In this document: positions 10,986 through 20,485 of the stretch, piece by piece
Layout of the letters: every line of letters begins with the position of its first letter
Position numbering within the stretch: position 1 is the stretch's first letter
Assembly: GCA_028826165.1 (NCBI GenBank)
Contig: JAPDFW010000106.1
Location: 190,001 to 213,490, forward strand
DNA: 23,490 nucleotides
Direction: 5' to 3'
From: Anaeramoeba ignava
Taxonomy: Eukaryota; Metamonada; Anaeramoebidae
Notes under the pieces: model-generated
What the model was told of the DNA's origin: nothing
Database searches by the model: none
The model's input: only the letters and a program-made list of their open reading frames with translations
Program-made: the position numbers and the translations under genes

Positions 10986-11704
10986 AGAACACAATCAATT
11001 TCTTCAATAATTTTAATGAATTTTCTTGGTTTTTAATCGGTTTTTTTTTGATTGAAATTCAAAATATTCTCGATCAATAATTCTTCATCCTTTTTTTTTA
11101 AAATTCATTTTCCTTTTTTTTTTTCGATTCATGGAATCAATTAATAAAATTCATCTTCAACAATTTTCTTTTTCCACTTTTTTTCTTTATTAATTTAAAG
11201 GAGGAGAAGAATCAAATATTGGGATCATAACTGTGCAATAATAATAATAATAAATGAAGAAAAAGCTTCTAAGTTCTTTTGTTTTTTTTCTTCTTATGTT
11301 AACTCGAAATCAATTAATTGCATTTTTTTGTTGACTTTTCAATTTCTAGAGAAAATCATAAAGAAATAAGTTCTGCACAAACAGAAAACGTATTTATCAA
11401 TTAAAATCGATTCAAAATTGAATTGAATTAAATTGAATTAAATTGAATTAAATTGATTTGAATTGATTTGAATATTTTAGGTAAAAAGTAAGATGAGATG
11501 ATTTTCCCATAATTATTTGATTAGAAAAAAAAATGGAAAAGAGAAATAATGATAGATACATTGGAAAAACAGAAAAAAAAAGGATTGATTACTCTCACTA
11601 TTATATAATTTTATCATTTTGAATTGGGATAGATTTTTTTGATAAATTGATTTTTCTGGAATTTCATTTTCATCTTATTTTGATTCTAATTGTAAAACGA
11701 AATT
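10986..11704. other. Downstream of transposase: no gene seen
   Basis: AT-rich sequence without a usable frame. It holds a short array of 10-bp AATTGAATTA-type repeats at 11411..11472 and is followed by the 163-bp tandem repeat. The transposase mRNA probably ends here, but AATAAA-like words are too frequent to choose one. Confidence 0.5.
11411..11472. repeat. Short tandem repeat, AATTGAATTA type
   Basis: Four to five imperfect copies of AATTGAATTA, drifting into AATTGATTTG. Simple-sequence DNA. Confidence 0.85.
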
Positions 11705-12517
11705 GGAATTAAAAATAATTTATAAAATAACATTAATTTAAAATAAAATTAAAAATTAAAAAACTTTCTAATTTTAATTAAAGATTTTATATAAAAAGAA
11801 ATAAGAACAAAAAAGAAAGAAATAAAATTATTTTTAAATAGATTTTCTTTATTGAAAAAAAAATCTGGAATTAAAAATAATTTATAAAATAACATTAATT
11901 TAAAATAAAATTAAAAATTAAAAAACTTTCTAAATTAATTAAAGATTTTATATAAAAAGAAATAAGATCAAAAAAGAAAAGAAATAAAATTATTTTTAAA
12001 TAGATTTTCTTTATTGAGAAAAAAAATCTGGAATTTAAAATAATTTATAAAATAACATTAATTTAAAATAAAATTAAGAATTAAAAAACTTTCCAAATTA
12101 ATTAAAGATTTTATATAAAAAGAAATAAGAACAAAAGAAAGAAATAAAATAAAATTATTTTTAAATAGATTTTCTTTATTGAGAAAAAAAATCTGGAATT
12201 TAAAATAATTTATAAAATAACATTAATTTAAAATAAAATTAAAAATTAAAAAACTTTCCAAATTAATTAAAGATTTTATATAAAAAGAAATAACAAAAAA
12301 AAGAAAAGAAATAAAATTATTTTTAAATAGATTTTCTTTATTGAAAAAAAAATTTGGAATTAAAAATAATTTATAAAATAACATAAATTTAAAATAAAAT
12401 TAATAATTAAAAAACTTTCTAATTTTAATTAAAGATTTTATATAAAAAGAAATAAGAACAAAAAAGAAAGGAAATAAAATTATTTTTAATTAGATTTTCT
12501 TTATTGAAAAAAAAAAT
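11705..12517. repeat. Five tandem copies of a ~163-bp unit
   Basis: Copies begin with GGAATT(T/A)AAAATAATTTAT at 11705, 11867, 12030, 12195 and 12356, so the spacing is 161-165 bp. Each ends in ATTTTTAAATAGATTTTCTT followed by TATTGA and an A-run. Copies differ by small indels in A-rich runs and a few substitutions. No open frame spans a unit. A structural or subterminal role in the transposon is possible. Confidence 0.93.
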
Positions 12518-14769
12518 CCAAAAAAATCAAAAAAAATTCCAATTTTCTTAAAATTACTTGAATTTAATTTTTAATGGAAATTATTTATTCAATTTAAATC
12601 AAAAATTATGATATTTTTATAACTCAAAAAAAAATAATCAAATCCATTTTTTTTCTTTTTTTGGATAATAAATATTTTATATTAAATCAAATTCAATTTT
12701 AAAATTATAATTAATGAATATTTATTTATTTTTATCTTAATTTTTATTCTTCCAATTCTTATATTCAAATGCTAAATATTATAAATTTTGAAAAGAAATC
12801 AAAAAAAATTAATAAATTTATTTCAACTATTTTTAATAATTTTAATAAATAATTAATTTGTAATTTGATTTCAGATATTAATTAAAATAAGAATTTTTAC
12901 TTATTTAGGTATTTTTATATTTATCAGAATGAAAATTGATATTTTGAATAATTTTAAAAAAAGAATTTAAAAAAAATTTGGAATAAAAAAATCAAGAAAT
13001 ATTTAAGGATTAATTTAATATATTATTTAAAAAATAAATATTAGAGAGTCATAAGAGATGTTTTAAATATATTTTATTTCTTAATTAAAATCAAATTTAT
13101 CAAAACAAAAGAATGAAATGGTTTCAATTCAATTATAAAATTAATAATAACAAAAGTGAAATTAGATTTTGATTCAGATTAAAATTGATTTAATTCTTTC
13201 TAATTCTCTAATTTGAAATATTAATTTTCAGAATTTTTAAACAATGAATGTAATATTAAACTGAATTCTATAAATTGATAAAATCTTTATATTTCTATCA
13301 AAGTAAATGAAAATTAAACTCCAAAAAAAATAAAAATGGAAACTTTAAATTAAAAACCAATTTTATTTTTTGAATTAAATAATTAAATAAAAAAAATTTA
13401 TAATTTAAAATTCATTCAATCATAATAAAAATAGTTTTTTTTTGATTAAATTGGAATTTCTTTTAAATTATAAACTTTAAGAAAAATCTTTATTTTATTA
13501 TTTTTTTCCGATTTTATTTTTTTAATTTAATTTTTGATTTGTGAAGATAAAAATTAAGATTAAATAAATAAAACATCCTAAAATAAATAAATATAAAAAA
13601 ATATTACAAAAAAACTTTTATGAATATAGAATTAATTATCGAAAATAATAAAAGAATATTTTAATAATTTATGAAATTATTTAATATCATTTAATCAAGA
13701 AAATAAAACTTATAATTAAAGCTTCAGGAATATAACTCAATTAAAAATCAAATAATAAAAGAATATTTCTGGGAGATATTTATTAAAAATATTAAAACTT
13801 AAGATTTTATTTGAGACAACAAAAAAAAGAAAATATGAGTATTTTGAATTTACTCAATTTATTTTATTTTTGAATATAATAAAAAGTAGAGAATAAACAA
13901 CAAAAATGAATTTCCAAAATTACTATTACATGTTTGTAATTAATATTTAAAAAAAGTAAATAAAAAAACTTGATATTTCTTTATTGAAAAAATGATGTTT
14001 TTTAGAGCTGAGTAATCAAAATTTAGAAAAAGAGAATTAAATTAAAAAGAGCAAGACATAAAATTAAGATTTAAATATCTTGAAGAAAAAATTGAGAGCT
14101 TTTTGGAAATTTAAACTTGATAACTTTTTTGAATTATTGGAATAAAGGAAAAATTCATCTTAAATTTGTGAGATATTATTTGCAAATGATCTGAATAGAT
14201 TGATAAAATAATAAGTGAAAATAGAGTTGGAAAAGAAAAAATGAATTAAATGATAAAAAATAATCAAAAACAAAGATAGATGAAATATCTAATTTAAGAA
14301 AAAATATGAAAAAGAATAACAATTAAAAACAAAGAATTTTTTTTGAGAATGAAAAAGATATATTAAATAAAACAAAATGAGAAAAGTAATTAGGAGAAGA
14401 AATAAGAAAAAAAGAAATTAAATCAAAAAAAAAGATAGTTAACTTGAAGAAAATGAGGATTTATGAAGCAGAAAAATATTTTAAAGAGAATCAAAAAAAT
14501 GAAAAAATGGGAATGAATATTTCAGTGTAATTATTTCGGGATTCTGAATTAAAAAAAGGAAAATTAAACATAATAATGAGAAGTAATTATATAAATAAAA
14601 TTGATTTATGTTTGCTTCTAAATTGTTTGTACCAAAAAAAAAATAAAAAAGAGATCATAAATTTTTCATATTTTGAATTGTGATAAGGGAAATTGATGAA
14701 AAGAGAATTATTTTAATCAGAATTAAGCATCAAAAATGTGTTTAAAATGAAAATCAAAAAAATTGTAAA
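12518..14769. other. Right arm of the element: no recognisable gene
   Basis: About 2.25 kb of AT-rich DNA with stops in every frame. The part 13990-14520 is purine-rich on the plus strand and reads somewhat like a Lys/Glu-rich helix with frequent TAA and TGA. It could be the remains of a second element gene or just composition bias. I see no motif that would identify it. Confidence 0.55.
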
Positions 14770-14825
14770 AAAAGTAGATAAAAATAGGCAGTAGATCAAA
14801 ATAGGTCAAATTTACCCCTACCATT
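14770..14825 (-). repeat. Right terminal inverted repeat of the transposon
   Basis: Core 14785..14805 is perfectly inverted relative to 2759..2779. The outer part (14806..14825) reads, on the minus strand, GGTAGGGGTAAATTTGA, which aligns with gaps to the left end. The two termini have therefore diverged outside the core. Confidence 0.85.
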
Positions 14826-14834
14826 TTTTTTTGG
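14826..14834. other. Candidate right target-site duplication (9 bp)
   Basis: Second copy of TTTTTTTGG, directly after the right terminal repeat and followed by the normal intron sequence ATTTTAATTAATAATTAA. Confidence 0.6.
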
Positions 14835-15787
14835 ATTTTAATTAATAATTAATATTTAATAATTATTTATTTATTATTTTGTAAATTTATTTAATTTTGA
14901 TTTATTTTTTTGGAATTATTTTTTGATATTTTTTTGATTTAATTTTTAATTTTGAAATTCAAAAAAAAATGGAAAATAAATAATATTTAGGATTTTTGGA
15001 TTTAATTATTATTATTTTTTATTTACCTTCATTATTAAAAGCAATATTCCATAAAGCTCCACACCCATATTTTTGAATATCTTGATTATTTAGGAAATTA
15101 TTCATTGATTTAATAATAGGTTTAATTCCTTTTAAATTTCTAATTTCAATTTGATTTTCTATTTTATTATTTTTATTTTTGAAAATAAATTTGAAATTGA
15201 TTAATTTTTTTTTTGGATTTTAATTAATAATTAATAATTAATAATTATTTATTTATTATTTTGTAAATTTATTTAATTTTTGGATTTATTTTTTTGGAAT
15301 TATTTTTTGATATTTTTTGATTTAATTTTTAATTTTGAAATTTCAAAAAAAAATGGAAAATAAATAATATTTAGATTTTTGGATTTAATTATTATTTTTA
15401 ATTTTTATTTACCATTATTATCAGCAATATTCGATAAAGCTCCACATCCATTTTCTTGAATATCTTGATTATTTAGGAAATTATTCATTGATTTAATAAT
15501 AGGTTTAATTCCTTTTAAATTTCTAATTTCAATTTGATTTTCTATTTTAATATTTTTATTTTTGAAAATAAATTTGAAATTGATTAATTTTTTTTTTGGA
15601 TTTTAATTAATAATTAATATTTAATAATTATTTATTTATTATTTTGTAAATTTATTTAATTTTAATTTATTTTTTTGGAATTATTTTTTGGTATTTTTTG
15701 GATTTAATTTTTAATTTTGAAATTCAAAAAAAAATGGAAAATAAACAATATTTAGATTTTTGGATTTAATTATTATTTTTTATTTAC
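14826..15787 (-). repeat. Continuation of the ARM exon-intron array beyond the transposon
   Basis: The sequence from 14826 matches the interior of the same intron found between the other units (T-run, GGATTTTAATTAATAATTAA and so on), followed by exons 15027..15158 and 15413..15541 with their introns. It is the other half of the array in 1..2744. The unit nearest the BTB exon (15788..15916) shows more substitutions, as expected at the edge of an array homogenised by unequal exchange. Confidence 0.9.
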
Positions 15788-16143
15788 CATCATTAATAGA
15801 AATACTCTCTAAAGCTCCACATCCATTAATTTGAATATTTTCATAATAATAGTAATTATTCATTGCTTTAATAACACATTTTATTCCATTTAAATTTCTA
15901 AGTTTATTTCGATTATCTTTAATTATTGAATTTTAATATTTATTTTGAATTTTGTTTTCATAATTAGAAATTAAACCAAAAAATAATTTTAATTTAAATT
16001 TTAATTTTGGAAAATAATAAAAAGATATAAAATTTTACATTCATTTTCTCCTGCAAATTTTAGTAAAATAAAACATCCATTTTCTTGAATTTTGTAATTA
16101 TTTGGGCATTGTTTCATATATTTTATTGTTTCTTCAATAGAAT
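15027..16143 (-). CDS. ARM-repeat exons 2-5 of the BTB/coiled-coil/ARM gene
   Basis: Four minus-strand exons: 16039..16143, 15788..15916, 15413..15541 and 15027..15158. Each is bounded by AG acceptors and GTAAA donors, with 1 nt of a split codon at the 3' end and 2 nt at the 5' start (phase 1 throughout). The first is short and divergent (35 codons, motif IQENGCFILLKFAGENE). The second is moderately divergent (GIKCVIKAMNN, GCGALESISIND). The third and fourth match the array consensus (ENQIEIRNLKGIKPIIKSMNN, then GCGAL-x-NIA). The 42-44 residue periodicity and GCGALWNIA helix are typical of armadillo-type repeats in protist proteins, which form superhelical protein-binding surfaces. The intron 15917..16038 is unlike the others, and later introns (246-254 nt) are near-identical to each other. 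The next exon in transcription order lies beyond the 12-kb insertion, at 2689. Confidence 0.75.
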
Positions 16144-16214
16144 CTTTTTTAATTTAAATTTAAATTTGAAAATAATTTTTTAATAATTTCAAGTTCAAAT
16201 TTAAAACAATTTAC

Positions 16215-19200
16215 TTTGATTTAAATTTGAAATTTGATTTATAAATTTTTCTAAAGTTTGATTTCCTTTTTCAGAAACATTCATTTCTAATTCTTGTTTA
16301 ATTTCTTTGATCTTATTTTTTTGTTTTTGAATTTTGCTTTCTTTTTTTTGAATAGTTCGCTTAAGTTGTTTTATTTCTTTTTTTTTTTGGCGATTAGATT
16401 CATGAAGTTCATTAATTTCGTTTTTTTTTTTGACTTTAAATTGATGAAGTTGATTTATTTCTTCGTCTTTTTGTTGAATAGTTTGCTTTAATTGATTTAT
16501 TTCTTGATCTTTTTGTTGAATAGATTGATTAAGTTGATTAATTTCTGAATCTTTTTGTTGAATATTTCTTTTAAATTGATTAATTTCTGAATCTTTTTGT
16601 TGAATATTTCTTTTAAATTGATTTATTTCTTGATCTTTTTGTTGAATATCTCTTTTAAATTGATTAATTTCTTGATCTTTTTGTTGAATAGATTGATTTA
16701 GTTGGTTAATTTCTTGATCTTTTTCTTCAATAGATTCTTCAAGTTTATTGATTTCTTGTTTTTTTTGACGTTTAGATTGATTTAGTTGGTTAATTTCTTC
16801 ATCTTTTTCTTCAATAGATTCTTCAAGTTGATTTATTTCTTGATCTTTTTGTTGAATATTTCTTTTAAATTGATTAATTTCTTGATCTTTTTGTTGAATA
16901 GATTGATTAAGTTGATTAATTTCTGAATCTTTTTGTTGAATATTTCTTTTAAATTGATTAATTTCTTGATCTTTTTGTTGAATATTTCTTTTAAATTGAT
17001 TAATTTCTTGATCTTTTTGTTGAATATTTCTTTTAAATTGATTAATTTCTTGATCTTTTTGTTGAATATTTCTTTTAAATTGATTAATTTCTGAATCTTT
17101 TTGTTGAATATTTCTTTTAAATTGATTAATTTCTTGATCTTTTTGTTGAATAGATTGATTAAGTTGATTAATTTCTTGATCTTTTTGTTGAATATTTCTT
17201 TTAAATTGATTAATTTCTGAATCTTTTTGTTGAATATTTCTTTTAAATTGATTTATTTCTTGATCTTTTTGTTGAATAGATTGATTAAGTTGATTAATTT
17301 CTTGATCTTTTTGTTGAATATCTCTTTTAAATTGATTTATTTCTTGATCTTTTTGTTGAATATTTCTTTTAAATTGATTAATTTCTTGATCTTTTTGTTG
17401 AATAGATTGATTAAGTTGATTAATTTCTTGATCTTTTTGTTGAATATTTCTTTTAAATTGATTTATTTCTTGATCTTTTTGTTGAATAGATTGATTAAGT
17501 TGATTAATTTCTTGATCTTTTTGTTGAATATTTCTTTTAAATTGATTAATTTCTGAATCTTTTTGTTGAATATCTCGATTAAGTTGATTAATTTCTTGAT
17601 CTTTTTGTTGAATAGTTTGTTTAAATTGATTAATTTCTGAATCTTTTTGTTGAATATCTCGATTAAGTTGATTAATTTCTTGATCTTTTTGTTGAATATT
17701 TCTTTTAAATTGATTAATTTCTGAATCTTTTTGTTGAATATCTCGATTAAGTTGATTAATTTCTTGATTTTTTTGTTGAATAGATTGTTTAAGTTTTTTG
17801 TTTTCTTTATTTAATTCTTGATTTTTTTGATTAATTAATTGAAGTTGATCAGTTGGAGATAAAATTGGATTATTTTGAGTTCTTGAATAATTTGAAATAA
17901 ATCCTTTATTTTTTATATTATCAATAATTAAATAAAAATCTTGAATTTCATTATTAATTTCTTGAATTTGAATTGGATCAATATATTTTTCTTTATTTAT
18001 TAAATTTTTATTGCTTTTTTTAAATTTATTTTTCCAATCTTGAGCTAATTTCCAAATTAAATTTATTCTGTTTTCTTTTGGTGTTGATTGAATAATTTGA
18101 ATAATTTCTGTTAATTCTTTATTATTAATTTTTCCAGTTTGATTTTCTTCAATAATTTTATTAATATTTTCTTTAATAAACTTTTCACAAAAATTTGTAA
18201 GATAATTTGATTCAATGGAAATACTTTTGAAATAAATTGGAATAACATTCTTTTTATTAATTTGTTCTGAAACTTCTTTTTCAATTTTGATTATTAAACT
18301 TGTTAATTTAAAATATTTTGAAAGTTGAAAATATTTTTCAAATTTGTTTAAATCAAATTTAAATTCTGAATCATAAAGAAATGAAATGATTGGTTTAACA
18401 ATATCATATTCAAATTGTGGAAGATATAATTCTTCAGTTTCTGGTTCTTCATGATGATTTTCATAAAAAAATCTTGATCTTGAATTAAGTATTGATTTAT
18501 GACAAGGAATTTTTTGATTATTTTTTCCAGCATAAATTGTAAAATCACAATTTTCTTCATTTTGAAACATTATTTTATAATTTGAAAGAAGTTCACAAAT
18601 TAAAAATTTATTCATTTCTTGTGGAGGAAATTGATATAATTTTGATATTTGGATTTTTTGTGATTTTTCTTTTGAATAAATTTCTTGAAATGTAATTTTT
18701 TGGATTTGATTTTCAATTTGATTTTCAATTTGAATTTGAATTTGATTTTGTTGATGATGATATTGATGATGATGACGATGATGATGATGATGATGTTTAT
18801 TTAGATTTTGATTTTGATTTTGATTTTGGTTTTCATTTTGAATTTGATTTTGATTTTTATTTTGATTTTGATTTTGATTTTGATTTTGATTTTGATTTTG
18901 ATTTTGATTTTGATTTTGATTTTGATTTTGATTTTGATTTTGATTTTGATTTTGATTTTGATTTTGATTTTGATTTTGATTTTTGTTTTTATTTTGATTT
19001 TGATTTTGATTTTGAATTTGATTTTGATTTTGATTTTGATTTTGATTTTGATTTTGATTTTGATTTTGATTTTGATTTTGATTTTGATTTTGATTTTGAT
19101 TTTGATTTTGATTTTGATTTTGATTTTTATTTTGATTTTTATTTTGATTTTTGTTTTTATTTTGATTTTGATTTTTGTTTTTATTTTGATTTTGAATTTG

Positions 19201-19296
19201 ATTTTGGTTTTTATTTTGATTTTGATTTTGATTTTGATTATTTGATTTTGATTTTGATTTCTTTTTTGAAAATAAAGATGAGAAAAAAGGTCGCAT
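16215..19296 (-). CDS. First exon of BTB / coiled-coil / armadillo-repeat gene
   Basis: This is the 5' exon of a large gene that continues into the ARM exons at lower coordinates. I chose the ATG at 19294-19296 because the 45 codons upstream (from 19431) read as hydrophobic AT-rich leader with no domain. From this Met: Lys/Ser-rich start, Asn-Gln tract (about residues 19-165), His-rich stretch, BTB domain (about 247-345, with NCDFTIYAG and IPCHKSIL), a probable BACK-like helical region (about 350-450), then a coiled coil (about 490-1010) of 14-residue repeats such as IQQKDQEINQFKRN. The open frame runs to a TAA at 16201, but GTAAATTG at 16214..16207 is a good donor. Splicing there (phase 1) joins the exon ending at 16143 in frame. 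BTB domains dimerise and often recruit Cullin-3, so an adaptor or scaffold role is inferred. If the intron is not removed, the protein ends in QSKLF after the coiled coil. Confidence 0.8.
16440..17800 (-). repeat. 42-bp coding repeats (14-residue coiled-coil units)
   Basis: About 35 direct copies of a 42-bp unit, each encoding two heptads: IQQKDQEINQFKRN, with alternatives IQQKDSEINQ at the start and LNRD, LNQS, FKRN, FKQT or LEES at the end. Units near the C-terminal end are more diverged (KRQKKQEINKLEES, NRQKKKEIKQLKRT). The even 14-residue step keeps hydrophobic Ile/Leu/Phe positions in register for a long parallel coiled coil of roughly 500 residues. Confidence 0.93.
18803..19254 (-). repeat. 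Asn-Gln coding hexanucleotide repeat
   Basis: Plus-strand TTTTGA repeats encode about 145 residues of alternating Asn-Gln on the minus strand, with occasional Lys and Ile. The His-rich run (HHHHHHRHHH) follows at about 18750-18800. Low-complexity, probably disordered, and likely variable in length between alleles. Confidence 0.93.
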
Positions 19297-19431
19297 GGTG
19301 TTTCCTTTGATGTGAAATGAGAAAAAAAAAGGAAAAAGAAAAAGTGGACATTTTGTTTTTTTAAAGGAATAAATAAAATAAATATTTATGAAATAATAAT
19401 AAATTAATAATAAAAATATTTTATTTTTCAT

Positions 19432-20485
19432 TTTTATTTGTAATTAAATTTAAATTGTAATTTTTTATTGATAATTTTTAAATAAAAAATTTTGAATTTA
19501 TTTTTTCTCTTTTTTGTTTATTTAAATAATATTTAAATAATATTAAATTAATAAGTAATTAATAATTATTTTGTTTCAATTTCATTTATATTTTATATTT
19601 TTATTATTATTTATTATTAAATTTATTTTTATTTATGTTTTAAAATTAAGAAAAATATTTACTTAATTTTAAATTGTTTTTGAAAAGAAAAAATGAAAAA
19701 AATAAAAAATGGAATAAAGAATATTAAATAATTGAATTTAAAATTAATTCTATTTTATATATTTTATTAATATTTCTTTATTTAAAATAATATAAAATTA
19801 TTCCCAATAATTAAATAAAATTAATAAAAATATTTTTAATTAATTTATTTAAAAATGGAATAAAGAATATTAAATAATTAAATTTAAAATTAATTCTATT
19901 TTATATATTTTATTAATATTTCTTTATTTAAAATAATATAAAATTATTCCCAATAATTAAATAAAATTGAAAAGAAAATTGAAATTTGTTAATAAAGATA
20001 AAAATTGAATTTTAATAATTTTTATCAATAATTTAAATTGAATTGAATTTATTTTCTATTTAAATAATATTTTCATTGCTTAAATTAATATTTTTGAATA
20101 TTTAGTAATCCAATTTTAATTATAATAAAATATATTGAAAATGAAAATTTAAATTGAAAATTGTTTAAAATATTTTAATAAAGATAAAAATTAAATTTTA
20201 ATAAGATTTAATAATAAATTTTAATTAATTTTTTCTTAAATTATCTAATAATAAATAATTTAAATTTAATTATTATTAATTTCTATTTTCAATTTTTATT
20301 TTTGTTTATTATCTTGAAAAAACAATTTTTCATTTTTTTTATTAAATTTTTAATAATAATTTTAAATTAATTTGAATTGTTTAAAATTTAGTTTCTTTTC
20401 CTATTTATTAATTTAAAGAAGTTAATTTAATTGAAAGTAAAAGAAAATAAAATTGAATTTTGAAAAAGAAATGAAAAAATATTTT
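19432..20485. other. Intergenic region between the two BTB genes, with a direct duplication
   Basis: About 1 kb of AT-rich DNA without a usable frame. It must contain the promoter of the BTB/coiled-coil gene and the 3' end of the BTB-TLDc gene, both on the minus strand. A near-perfect direct repeat of about 117 bp is present at 19706..19822 and 19852..19968 (shared words TGGAATAAAGAATATTAAAT and ATTATTCCCAATAATTAAAT). Confidence 0.75.
19706..19968. repeat. Tandem duplication of a ~117-bp intergenic segment
   Basis: Two copies, 19706..19822 and 19852..19968, separated by about 30 bp. They differ at about one position (ATTGAATTT against ATTAAATTT), so the duplication is recent. Confidence 0.9.

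Larger units (their letters stand above)
2745..14825. mobile_element. 12-kb Mutator-like (MULE) DNA transposon inserted in an ARM-gene intron
   Basis: The ARM intron stops matching its sister copies at 2742-2744 and resumes at 14824-14834. Both ends carry an inverted repeat with a perfect 21-bp core (2759..2779 against 14785..14805) and weaker similarity on either side. A 9-bp TTTTTTTGG lies immediately outside each end (2736..2744 and 14826..14834), a duplication length typical of Mutator-like elements. Deleting the element plus one copy gives a 247-nt intron, the same as its neighbours. Inside is one clear MULE-type transposase (8843..10291) on the plus strand. The exact outer boundary is uncertain by about 2-3 bp because the target is a T-run. 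The rest is non-coding DNA and tandem repeats, and the size is large for one gene. Confidence 0.85.

Noticed and set aside
16294-17556. Plus-strand Phe/Leu/Ile-rich frames opposite the coiled-coil repeats
   Set aside because: Antisense reading of the 42-bp repeats, which only looks membrane-like because Lys/Asn/Gln codons are complementary to Phe/Leu/Ile codons.
18808-19245. Plus-strand frame of Ile-Leu repeats
   Set aside because: Antisense of the Asn-Gln hexanucleotide tract.
19297-19431. Upstream 45-codon extension of the BTB protein, resembling a signal peptide
   Set aside because: A signal peptide does not fit a BTB/coiled-coil/ARM protein. The stretch has the composition of AT-rich untranslated DNA, and an internal Met begins the Lys/Ser-rich segment.
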